From: an uncultured Lachnospiraceae bacterium
GTDB lineage: Bacteria; Bacillota; Clostridia; Lachnospirales; Lachnospiraceae
Assembly (NCBI GenBank): GCA_910577045.1
Contig: CAJTLB010000010.1
Span: 62,001 to 126,000 of the forward strand
DNA: 64,000 bases
Direction of reading: 5' to 3'
Part shown: positions 50,835 to 58,436 of the stretch, piece by piece
How the letters are laid out: each line of letters begins with the position of its first letter
Position numbering within the stretch: the stretch's first letter is position 1
Position numbers and translations under genes: made by a program
Notes under the pieces: model-generated
What the model was told of the DNA's origin: nothing
The model's input: the letters and a program-made list of their open reading frames with translations, nothing else
The model's database searches: none

Positions 50835-52190
50835 ATGGGTAAATATTTTGGTACAGATGGATTCCGCGGAGAGGCAAATAAGGATTTAACAGTAGAACAT
50901 GCTTATAAAGTAGGGCGTTTTTTAGGCTGGTATTATGGAAAAGGGCACAAGGCGAGAGTAGTGATTGGAAAAGATACTAGAAGAAGCAGTTATATGTTTG
51001 AATATGCTTTGGTTGCAGGATTAACAGCCTCTGGTGCAGATGTATTTCTTTTACATGTTACAACTACACCAAGCGTGTCTTATGTGGTTAGAAGTGATGG
51101 TTTTGATTGTGGCATTATGATTTCTGCAAGCCACAACCCTTTTTATGACAATGGCATTAAGGTGTTAAATGGGGAAGGGCAGAAATTGGAGCCAGAGGTA
51201 GAAGAATTAATTGAAAAATATATGGATGGCATATCAGGGGAAATACCATTTGCCGTAGGAGAACATATTGGAAGGACTACAGATTATGCGGCTGGAAGAA
51301 ACCGTTATATTGGATATTTAATTTCTGTTGCCACACGTTCTTTTAAAGATAAAAAGGTAGGTTTAGATTGTGCAAATGGAAGTGCATCAGCTATTGCGAA
51401 AAATGTTTTTGATGCGTTAGGGGCAAAAACATATGTAATCAATAATAACCCAGATGGGACAAATATTAATTTGGATTGTGGTTCTACCCATATCCGTAAA
51501 TTACAAGAGTATGTAAAAGAACATCATTTAGATGTTGGGTTTGCATATGACGGGGATGCAGACCGTTGCCTTGCAATAGATGAAAATGGAAGAATTATTG
51601 ATGGAGATTTAATCCTTTATGTATGTGGCAGTTATTTAAAAAGCCAAGGGCAGCTCCCTTATGACACAGTAGTAACTACAGTAATGTCTAATATGGGATT
51701 GTATAAGGCATTTGAGCGTGCTGGGATCCATTATGAGACAACAGCAGTAGGGGATAAATATGTAGGCGAAAATATGAGGGCGAATGGTTATGGGCTAGGA
51801 GGAGAAGAATCTGGGCATATTATATTTAGTAAACATGCTGTAACAGGAGATGGCATATTGACTTCTTTAAAAGTGATGGAAGCTATGTTAGAACAGAAAG
51901 CGACACTTGGCAAACTGGCAGAACCTGTAAGAATTTTCCCAAAGCTTCTTAAAAATATTAGGGTAAAAAATAAAGATATTGTGTTAGGGGATATTGATGT
52001 AAAAGCTGCCGTGGCACAAGCAGAAGAATATCTTGGGACAGAGGGGAGGATGTTGTTCCGTGCGAGTGGCACAGAACCATTAATCCGGGTGATGGCAGAG
52101 GCACAGAGCGAAGAATTAGCAGAGAAGAGTGTTGCTATGGTAATAGATAAAATAAAGGAAAAGGGATATGAGGCAGGCAACGGAAATTGA
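50835..52190 (+). CDS. glmM: Phosphoglucosamine mutase
   Basis: 451 residues, family length. It converts glucosamine-6-phosphate to glucosamine-1-phosphate for UDP-GlcNAc and peptidoglycan synthesis. Motifs in order are FGTDGFRGEAN, the phosphoserine loop MISASHNP (Ser near 99), the metal loop DGDADR, the sugar-binding GEESGHI and the phosphate-binding RASGTEPLIRVM. AAAGAGGAG precedes the ATG. GlmM binds and inhibits CdaA in Firmicutes, consistent with the neighbourhood. It overlaps the glycosyltransferase gene by 23 nt. Confidence 0.97.
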   Translation: MGKYFGTDGFRGEANKDLTVEHAYKVGRFLGWYYGKGHKARVVIGKDTRRSSYMFEYALVAGLTASGADVFLLHVTTTPSVSYVVRSDGFDCGIMISASHNPFYDNGIKVLNGEGQKLEPEVEELIEKYMDGISGEIPFAVGEHIGRTTDYAAGRNRYIGYLISVATRSFKDKKVGLDCANGSASAIAKNVFDALGAKTYVINNNPDGTNINLDCGSTHIRKLQEYVKEHHLDVGFAYDGDADRCLAIDENGRIIDGDLILYVCGSYLKSQGQLPYDTVVTTVMSNMGLYKAFERAGIHYETTAVGDKYVGENMRANGYGLGGEESGHIIFSKHAVTGDGILTSLKVMEAMLEQKATLGKLAEPVRIFPKLLKNIRVKNKDIVLGDIDVKAAVAQAEEYLGTEGRMLFRASGTEPLIRVMAEAQSEELAEKSVAMVIDKIKEKGYEAGNGN

Positions 52191-53091
52191 TGTTATTATA
52201 ATGGTATATAAACCGGATAAAAAATTTACACGCCTTCTTAGGGGGCTTAAAAACCAAACCATAGTTCCAAAGAGAATTTTACTTTTAAATACAGGAAAAC
52301 AATATTGGAAAGAAGAATGGATACAAGGAATACCAGAGGCAGAAGTATACCATATTAAAGAAGAAGAATATGATCATGGTGGGACAAGAAGGTATGGGGC
52401 GGAATTGTCTACTGCCCCATACATGGTATTTATGACGCAGGATGCAGTCCCTGCAAATGCAAGATTGCTGGACAGGCTAATGCAATCAATGAAAGATCCA
52501 CAAGTGGCAGTAGCTTATGCCAGGCAGATTCCTTATACAGACTGTAATCCGGTGGATGCCTATAGCAGAGGTTTTAATTATCCAAAGGAAAGTAAGAAAA
52601 AAACAAAGGCTGATATAGAAACAATGGGGATTAAGGCATTTTTTTGTTCAGATGTCTGCGCTATTTATAGGAAATCAGATTATGTACAGCTTGGTGGGTT
52701 TCCAGAAAAAACCATTTTTAATGAGGATATGATTTTTGCAAGGAAGGTATTAGAGGCAGGAAAAGCCATATATTATGCTTCAGAGGCAAGAGTGTACCAT
52801 TCTCATAATGATAATTGTAGAAAACAACTTCAACGAAGTTTTGACCTCGCAGTTTCCCAAAAACAGAATCCAACTATTTTTAAAGGGATTGTTTCAGAAT
52901 CAGAAGGAATCCGTATGGTAAAAGCTGTATCCGAACATTTAGTAAAAACAGGGAAATGGTATTGGGCCCCTAGGTTATATATAAGTAGCATAGTTAAATA
53001 TATAGGCTTTTTATTAGGCAAAAATTATAATAAGCTTCCTAAAGGTTGGGTACTAAAACTTACAGACAATAAAAGGTATTGGAGTAAGTAA
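52168..53091 (+). CDS. Family 2 glycosyltransferase (rhamnosyltransferase-like)
   Basis: 307 residues with a GT-A fold. IDVIIMVYKPDKKFTRLLRGLKNQ is the nucleotide-sugar-binding start. TQDAVPANARLLDRLMQ carries the acidic metal-binding region (a QDA variant of the DxD), and FNEDMIFARKVLEAGKAIYYASEARVYHSH is the acceptor/catalytic region with the ED motif. No membrane helix, so it is cytoplasmic or peripheral. It overlaps glmM by 23 nt, so it is co-expressed with cell-wall precursor synthesis. The sugar and acceptor are unknown. Confidence 0.88.
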   Translation: MRQATEIDVIIMVYKPDKKFTRLLRGLKNQTIVPKRILLLNTGKQYWKEEWIQGIPEAEVYHIKEEEYDHGGTRRYGAELSTAPYMVFMTQDAVPANARLLDRLMQSMKDPQVAVAYARQIPYTDCNPVDAYSRGFNYPKESKKKTKADIETMGIKAFFCSDVCAIYRKSDYVQLGGFPEKTIFNEDMIFARKVLEAGKAIYYASEARVYHSHNDNCRKQLQRSFDLAVSQKQNPTIFKGIVSESEGIRMVKAVSEHLVKTGKWYWAPRLYISSIVKYIGFLLGKNYNKLPKGWVLKLTDNKRYWSK

Positions 53092-53121
53092 AAAATGGAG
53101 TATTAACAGAAAAAATAAATC

Positions 53122-53265
53122 CAGCGTATTATGGCTGTATATAGTATACGTATAACGTGGATAGCCACATTTGCCTATGTCGTGTATAGGCAAGTAAGGC
53201 AGATTATCATGAAAATTATATAGGCATAAATACGCTGAGGTATATTTGCAACATAGGGCGTGCAA
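53122..53265 (+). ncRNA. Candidate structured RNA or MITE upstream of the Tad locus
   Basis: CAGCGTATT (53122-53130) pairs with AATACGCTG (53229-53237) and closes a region with internal arms: GGCT...AGCC (53133 on) and TTGCCTAT (53171-53178) with ATAGGCAA (53186-53193). A further hairpin TTGCA...TGCAA lies at about 53247-53265. No coding frame is convincing. The multi-arm layout resembles a cis-acting RNA or a small palindromic element. It lies 45 bp before the Tad promoter, so it is outside that transcript unless an earlier start exists. No known riboswitch core is recognised. Confidence 0.35.
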
Positions 53266-53308
53266 GGCATAATTTGCTAAGGGATAGTTAAATTTTGGAA
53301 AAAAGTGC

Positions 53309-53337
53309 TTTACAAATACAAAGTAATCCGTTATAAT
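53309..53337 (+). promoter_or_regulatory. Promoter of the Tad locus
   Basis: TTTACA (53309-53314), exactly 17 bp, TATAAT (53332-53337): a near-consensus promoter 110 bp before the first tad gene. The intervening leader has no clear hairpin. Confidence 0.75.
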
Positions 53338-53446
53338 AAACTTATCCTATCTAGGAGAGATATTTCTTTTATATCGTTTAGTTTTTCAAGCCAAATTCGG
53401 CAGGATTTTTCAACAAAGAAAAATGGAATAGAAGGGGGAGTGTAAA

Positions 53447-53946
53447 ATGAAGGAATTTTTTTAGTATTGCTTGTAGTAGTTGCTGTTTATTATGACATAA
53501 GGACTTATAAGATTCCTAACCGTTTTATTTTACTAGGTTATTTGTTTTCTTGCTTTTTTCAGTTAAAAAATGGAATAGCAGGGTTTAGGGAATTTTTCAT
53601 AGGTGCGTCCCTTCCTATTATTAGCCTGGTTTTCTTACAAAGAATGGGAGTAATAGGAGGCGGGGATGTAAAACTTTTGTCAGTAGTAGGAAGTTTTTTT
53701 GGAAGAAAGGAAGGGATATATAGTATAATATTGTCATTTATTTTTGGTGCGGTTCTTTCATTATTCTTTTTAATTCAACGTGGGGTTTTAAAAACACGTA
53801 TTCGGTTTTTCTTGGACTATATTCAAACTGTGGTTCACACAGGAAAATGGATTCCTTATTATCAAATTGCTAAAGATGGATACAGTGGCACAATACACTT
53901 TTCTATAGCAGTTTTGGCTGCTGTATTAGTATTATTATGGTTATAA
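53447..53946 (+). pseudogene. Prepilin peptidase (TadV/CpaA-like), frameshifted in a T7 tract
   Basis: An A24-type aspartyl prepilin peptidase that would cleave Flp prepilin. Catalytic Asp residues are in YYDIRTYKIPN and GGGDVKLL; several membrane helices follow. A start with a good SD (AAGGGGGAG, 6 nt) is ATG 53447, but its frame stops after MKEFF because of seven T at 53456-53462. One extra T would give MKEFFLVLLVVVAVYYD, a normal hydrophobic N-terminus joined to the rest of the gene. The open frame alone begins at TTG 53467 without an SD. This is a frameshift, a slippage-controlled gene or a base-calling error. A second peptidase is encoded at 61508. Confidence 0.75.
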
Positions 53947-53964
53947 AGAGAAAGGGAGGCTGGG

Positions 53965-54960
53965 TTGAGTAAAATATTTGCCGTATGTGATACGGACAGG
54001 CTTTATGTAAAAAACTTAATACAATATATAAATAGCAGGCAGAATATTCCACTGAAACTACAGGCATTTACATCAACAGAACTTTTAAAAGAATATGCTG
54101 TACAAAATAGTATTGAACTTTTGTTAATATCAACAGAAGCTATGGATGAAGAAATTGCAGGGCTTTCTATTGGAAAAATAGTATTACTTACAGAAGATGG
54201 GGCGGTAGGAGTAAAAGGGTTCCCAACAGTAAACCGATACCAGGCTTCTGGAAATTTGGTGCAAGAAGTGATGCAGTATTATGGTACAGGAAACTTGGCA
54301 GTTGCCTATGCAGCAGCGAAATTAGCAACAACGCAAATAATAGGCATCTATTCACCTATAAAACGTTGTGGGAAAACTACATTTGCATTAGCATTGGGTG
54401 AGGAGTATGCAAAAAATAAACATGTGCTTTATATAAATTTAGAGGATTTTTCGGGTTTTAGGGCACTGTTTAACCGAGAATACCGTATGGATGTATCAGA
54501 TTTATTGTATTTTTACCGTGAGGAAAAACAAGGGATGTTAAACCGGGTAGAGGAGATAGCAGAAAGGCTGCATTTTTTATACTACCTTCCGCCAGCCATG
54601 TGCCCGGCGGATATGAAATCGGTACAGCCAGAGGAATGGCGGGAATGGTTTTTATTATTAATGCAGAGTAAATACGAAGTGATTATTGTAGAGCCAGGAG
54701 AATGTATTTATGGGTTAGAAGAGATTTTGGCTTTGTGTAATAAAATTTATATGCCAATATTAGAGGATAAAATTTCCCTTGCAAAACTGAAGGAGTATGA
54801 AGATTATTTATTATTATCAGGATGGGAAGCCCTTAATAAAAAGATACAAAAGCAGCCTATGGTACTAGATGGGGAAGAAAAAGGAATATTAGAGTATATG
54901 GAATCAGAAGAAATGAAAAGAATAATTGAAAAAATATTAAGGGAGGAGGGAAATGATTGA
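53965..54960 (+). CDS. TadZ/CpaE-like localisation ATPase
   Basis: 331 residues. An N-terminal receiver-like atypical domain (about 1-110: KIFAVCDTDRLYVKNLIQYI) is followed by a MinD/ParA-type ATPase with a variant Walker A (YSPIKRCGKTTFALALGEEY, about 135-150) and VIIVEPGE (Walker B-like). TadZ proteins mark the cell pole or envelope site for pilus assembly. The starting codon is TTG (53965) with GGGAGG upstream. It overlaps tadA by 8 nt. Confidence 0.85.
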   Translation: MSKIFAVCDTDRLYVKNLIQYINSRQNIPLKLQAFTSTELLKEYAVQNSIELLLISTEAMDEEIAGLSIGKIVLLTEDGAVGVKGFPTVNRYQASGNLVQEVMQYYGTGNLAVAYAAAKLATTQIIGIYSPIKRCGKTTFALALGEEYAKNKHVLYINLEDFSGFRALFNREYRMDVSDLLYFYREEKQGMLNRVEEIAERLHFLYYLPPAMCPADMKSVQPEEWREWFLLLMQSKYEVIIVEPGECIYGLEEILALCNKIYMPILEDKISLAKLKEYEDYLLLSGWEALNKKIQKQPMVLDGEEKGILEYMESEEMKRIIEKILREEGND

Positions 54961-56176
54961 AAAAATTAGGAAGGAGGTATTAAACCGCCTTGACCAAACT
55001 CGGGAGTTGGCAGATGAAGAAATATGGCGTTGTATTGACGAGGTGGTTGTACAGTTTAGTAAAATAGAATATTTGCCATTGCCAAAAAGAAGCCAAGTAA
55101 GGAAAGGGGTTTTTGATTCCTTAAGAAGGTTGGATATATTACAGGAACTTTTAGAGGATGATGAAATTACAGAAATTATGGTAAATGGTTGTGAGGATAT
55201 TTTTGTGGAACGGCAAGGAAACATAGAAAAATTGGACAGACATTTTATTTCCCAAGAACGCTTGTCAGATGTTATTCAGCTTATGGTAGCAAAAGTAAAT
55301 AGGAGGGTAAATGAAGCTTCCCCTATTGTAGATTCTAGGTTAGAAGATGGTTCCCGTGTCAATGTAGTATTAAATCCTGTTGCCATTAATGGGCCAATTA
55401 TTACTATCCGAAAGTTCCCTAAAAACCCTATAACCATGGAGATGTTAGTGTTATGGGAAACCATTAGTGAAGAGGCAGCCGCTATGCTAAAAGATATGGT
55501 AGCAGCCGGTTATAATATTATGGTGTGTGGTGGGACTGGTTCTGGGAAAACAACATTTTTAAATGCTATGTCAGATTTTATCCCAAAAGAGGAACGTATT
55601 ATTACAGTAGAAGATAGTGCAGAATTACAGATTAAAGGGGTTGCGAATTTAGTAAAGTTAGAAACAAGGAATGGGACCACAGAGGGAGAACATTCTATAT
55701 CCATCCGTGATTTAATACGTACCAGCCTACGTATGAGGCCAGATAGGATTATTGTTGGGGAGGTACGTGGGGAGGAAGCTGTAGATTTATTACAAAGTAT
55801 GAATACAGGGCATGATGGTGCTATGTCAAGTGGGCATAGTAATAGCCCATTGGATATGCTGCGAAGGTTAGAAACCATGGTGCTTATGGGGCTAGATATG
55901 CCAATACAGGCAATTAGGGGACAGATTACATCAGCATTAGATATAGTAATCCATCTTGGGCGGATGCGTGATAAAAGTAGAAGAGTTTTAGAAATTGCAG
56001 AAGTATTGCCATTAAAGAATAACAATTATCAACTTAATAGGATTTTTTGGTTTGAAGAAATGGCACAGAAGGAGGGAGGAGTGGTTGGCAGGTTATCAGG
56101 CGGGAGGGAAAGGCTTAAAAATAGACAAAAGCTTATTATGGCAGGAATTAATTGGGAAACTCCCGGAACTGCTTAA
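54953..56176 (+). CDS. tadA: Tad pilus assembly ATPase TadA/CpaF
   Basis: 407 residues. A secretion ATPase that powers Flp pilus assembly. Visible: the N-terminal domain, the VNGCEDIFVERQG segment, Walker A GGTGSGKTT (about 190-198), the Asp box ITVEDSAELQ, Walker B RPDRIIVGEVRGEEAVDLLQ and the His box TGHDGAMSSGHSNSP. The C-terminal ~40 residues overlap the tadB frame. Lies directly after tadZ (8-nt overlap). Confidence 0.95.
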   Translation: MIEKIRKEVLNRLDQTRELADEEIWRCIDEVVVQFSKIEYLPLPKRSQVRKGVFDSLRRLDILQELLEDDEITEIMVNGCEDIFVERQGNIEKLDRHFISQERLSDVIQLMVAKVNRRVNEASPIVDSRLEDGSRVNVVLNPVAINGPIITIRKFPKNPITMEMLVLWETISEEAAAMLKDMVAAGYNIMVCGGTGSGKTTFLNAMSDFIPKEERIITVEDSAELQIKGVANLVKLETRNGTTEGEHSISIRDLIRTSLRMRPDRIIVGEVRGEEAVDLLQSMNTGHDGAMSSGHSNSPLDMLRRLETMVLMGLDMPIQAIRGQITSALDIVIHLGRMRDKSRRVLEIAEVLPLKNNNYQLNRIFWFEEMAQKEGGVVGRLSGGRERLKNRQKLIMAGINWETPGTA

Positions 56177-56858
56177 AGTAGGGATAGTTTTTTCATTGTT
56201 TGCTTGGCTGTTTTACAATAATTTATTTGTAATTGTATTTTTTCTTCCTTTTTATAAACCAGTAGGAAAGTATTTGAAAAAGAATGGTAATAGAAAGAAA
56301 ACAGAGGAAGGAAATATGCAGTTTAAAGATTTCCTCCATTCTCTTTCGGCGTCTATGCGTGCAGGATATGCTGTGGAAAATGCGTTTTATGAAGCATATC
56401 AGGAATTAGCAGAGCTATATGGGAAAAATGCGTTTATTCCAAAAGAATTAGCAAGGATGCTCCATCAAATGAAGTTAAACCGTCCAGCCGAGGAAGTACT
56501 AGAAGAATTTGGGAAGAGGAGTGGATTGGAAGACGCTAAGAATTTTGCAGGAATTTTTAAAGCAGCAAAAAGGAGCAGCGGCAATTTATCAACTATTATG
56601 TCAAATACGGCAGAAACTATAGGGAAGAAATTAGAGACACAACGAGAAATACAAGTACTTGTGCAAGAAAAAAGGTACGAGCAGAAGGTAATGAATCTAA
56701 TGCCATTGGCAATTATTCTTTATCTTAGATTGGGAAATGGGGAATTTATGGAGATTTTATATACTTCATTAACAGGAAAAGTGTTAATGACAATATGTTT
56801 ATTAATTTATCTTGTGGCATATTGTATGGCCGAGAAAATAGTAAATATTAAAATGTAG
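56085..56858 (+). CDS. tadB: Tad pilus inner-membrane protein TadB
   Basis: About 257 residues with two N-terminal membrane helices, a T2SF domain (FKDFLHSLSASMRAGYAVENAFYEA, then KLNRPAEEVLEEFGKRSG, FAGIFKAAKRSSGNL) and C-terminal helices. With TadC it forms the membrane platform of the pilus. TTG 56085 is proposed because GGAGGGAGGA ends 4 nt upstream; the frame extends to 56052 inside tadA. The start codon is uncertain. Confidence 0.88.
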   Translation: MAGYQAGGKGLKIDKSLLWQELIGKLPELLKVGIVFSLFAWLFYNNLFVIVFFLPFYKPVGKYLKKNGNRKKTEEGNMQFKDFLHSLSASMRAGYAVENAFYEAYQELAELYGKNAFIPKELARMLHQMKLNRPAEEVLEEFGKRSGLEDAKNFAGIFKAAKRSSGNLSTIMSNTAETIGKKLETQREIQVLVQEKRYEQKVMNLMPLAIILYLRLGNGEFMEILYTSLTGKVLMTICLLIYLVAYCMAEKIVNIKM

Positions 56859-56873
56859 GGGGAAAAAGAAAAT

Positions 56874-58232
56874 ATGGTAATTGGTGGGGCAGGAATTTTA
56901 ACGTCATGTATAATATTGTGGCTGCTTGGGAAGAAAAAAGATTGGGGTTGCTGTCCGCCAGTAGGGCTGTCTTGTTCTGATGCACTTTTATATTTAAAAC
57001 CTGGGAAAAATCAACAGAAAGAAAGAGAGGTATTTTGGAGGAAAAAGTTACAGACATGCTGTTATGTGCTTTTAAGTGGTTCGATATTGCTTGTTTTGTA
57101 TAGTACATGGCAGACAATAGAAAGAGATGATAAGCCTGTTAGGCAAGTGGAACGCCCAGAACCAGGAGAAGGGAAAAAACAGGTTATGTTAAGTGCATGG
57201 ACAGAGGAGGGAGAGATACCACTTGTTATTGAGGTAGGAGAAAGAACTTTAGGGGAAGAAGAAGCCAAAGCGGCAGTAGAAAAAACATATATCCTTTTAA
57301 AAGAGAGGATAAAGGGAGAAAATCAGTCTTTAGAGGAGGTAAGCTATCCATTACAGTTAATTACTTATATGCCAGAAACAGCATGTCATATTTATTGGTA
57401 CATTGATAATACAGAACGGATTGATAGAAGTGGAAAAGTTTATACAGAAGGATTATTACAAAAAGAACCAGTAAATTTAACAGCAGAAATATCTGTAGGG
57501 AATTATAAAAAGGAATATTTATTTTCTGTGTTTGTAGCCCCAATTATAATGAATAAAAGGGAACAATTTATTTATGATATTAAGAAAGGAGTAAAGGCAG
57601 CAGAGGAAAAAGAAAAAACAGAAAGCAGTTTTATACTGCCTGCTGTGGTAGGAGAGAAAAAGATAGTATACCGCAAGCCTATCAATAATCAAAGTTGGGT
57701 ATTAGGGGCGTTAATGTTAGTGATAGTGGGATGTAGTATGTTTTTACCAGATCAAAGATTGCTCCAACAGAAAAAAGAGAAAGAAAAAGAGTTAATGCTG
57801 GCATACCCGGAGATTGTTTCTAAGTTATGTTTATTAATTGGATCAGGGCTGACTGTAAGGCGGTCATGGGAACGAATTATTAAGGATTATAAAGAAGCAC
57901 AAATTTTTAATTATGCTTATGAGGAAATGCTATTAACTTATTATGAATTAGAACGAGGAATCCCAGAAGGAAAAGCATATGCGGCATTTGGAAGAAGATG
58001 TAGGCAGCATGGTTATCGGAAATTGGGAAGCCTTTTAGAACAAAATTTAAAGAAAGGAACATCTGGGCTGTTAGCGCTGCTACAGGAAGAAACATGGCAG
58101 GCATTCGAGGAAAGAAGGGCATTTGCTGTAAAATTGGCACAAGAGGCAGGAACAAGGCTTTTATTTCCTATGGTTTTATTATTATTAGTTGTATTAATAA
58201 TTTGTGTGGCCCCAGCAATAATGAGTTTTTAA
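56874..58232 (+). CDS. tadC: TadC-like membrane protein with a large extracytoplasmic insert
   Basis: 452 residues. Two N-terminal membrane helices (about 3-19, 58-80) lead to an unusual extracytoplasmic stretch of ~195 residues (about 81-275), which contains KTYILLKERIKGENQSLEEVSYPLQL and YWYIDNTERID. After another helix (about 281-298) comes the conserved T2SF domain (LAYPEIVSKLCLLIGSGLTVRRSWERII, then FGRRCRQHGYRKLGSLLEQNLKKG) and a C-terminal helix (about 428-450). The family normally lacks such an insert. Follows tadB by 15 bp. Confidence 0.85.
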   Translation: MVIGGAGILTSCIILWLLGKKKDWGCCPPVGLSCSDALLYLKPGKNQQKEREVFWRKKLQTCCYVLLSGSILLVLYSTWQTIERDDKPVRQVERPEPGEGKKQVMLSAWTEEGEIPLVIEVGERTLGEEEAKAAVEKTYILLKERIKGENQSLEEVSYPLQLITYMPETACHIYWYIDNTERIDRSGKVYTEGLLQKEPVNLTAEISVGNYKKEYLFSVFVAPIIMNKREQFIYDIKKGVKAAEEKEKTESSFILPAVVGEKKIVYRKPINNQSWVLGALMLVIVGCSMFLPDQRLLQQKKEKEKELMLAYPEIVSKLCLLIGSGLTVRRSWERIIKDYKEAQIFNYAYEEMLLTYYELERGIPEGKAYAAFGRRCRQHGYRKLGSLLEQNLKKGTSGLLALLQEETWQAFEERRAFAVKLAQEAGTRLLFPMVLLLLVVLIICVAPAIMSF

Positions 58233-58246
58233 AAGGAGGAAAAAAT

Positions 58247-58426
58247 ATGGCAGGACAATGGTGCAAAGAGTTATGGCGGGATGAGAGTGGAGTTGGCGTA
58301 GTAGAAATGATATTAATTTTAGTGGTTTTAATTGGTTTAGTACTAATATTTAAAAATCAGTTAAAAACATTAGTAGATGGAATTTTCAAAGAGATCCAGA
58401 CAAAAACAAGTACTATTTATTCATAA
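58247..58426 (+). CDS. flp: Flp-type pilin precursor
   Basis: 59 residues. A short leader (MAGQWCKELWRDESG), then the pilin helix VGVVEMILILVVLIGLVLIF. Cleavage after the Gly leaves Glu at mature position +5, the hallmark of class IVb/Flp pilins. The hydrophobic helix and short hydrophilic tail match Flp. AAAAGGAGG lies 8 nt before the ATG. Position between TadC and the DUF5702 gene supports the role. The substrate of the prepilin peptidases at 53447 and 61508. Confidence 0.88.
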   Translation: MAGQWCKELWRDESGVGVVEMILILVVLIGLVLIFKNQLKTLVDGIFKEIQTKTSTIYS

Positions 58427-58436
58427 AGGGGAAAGT

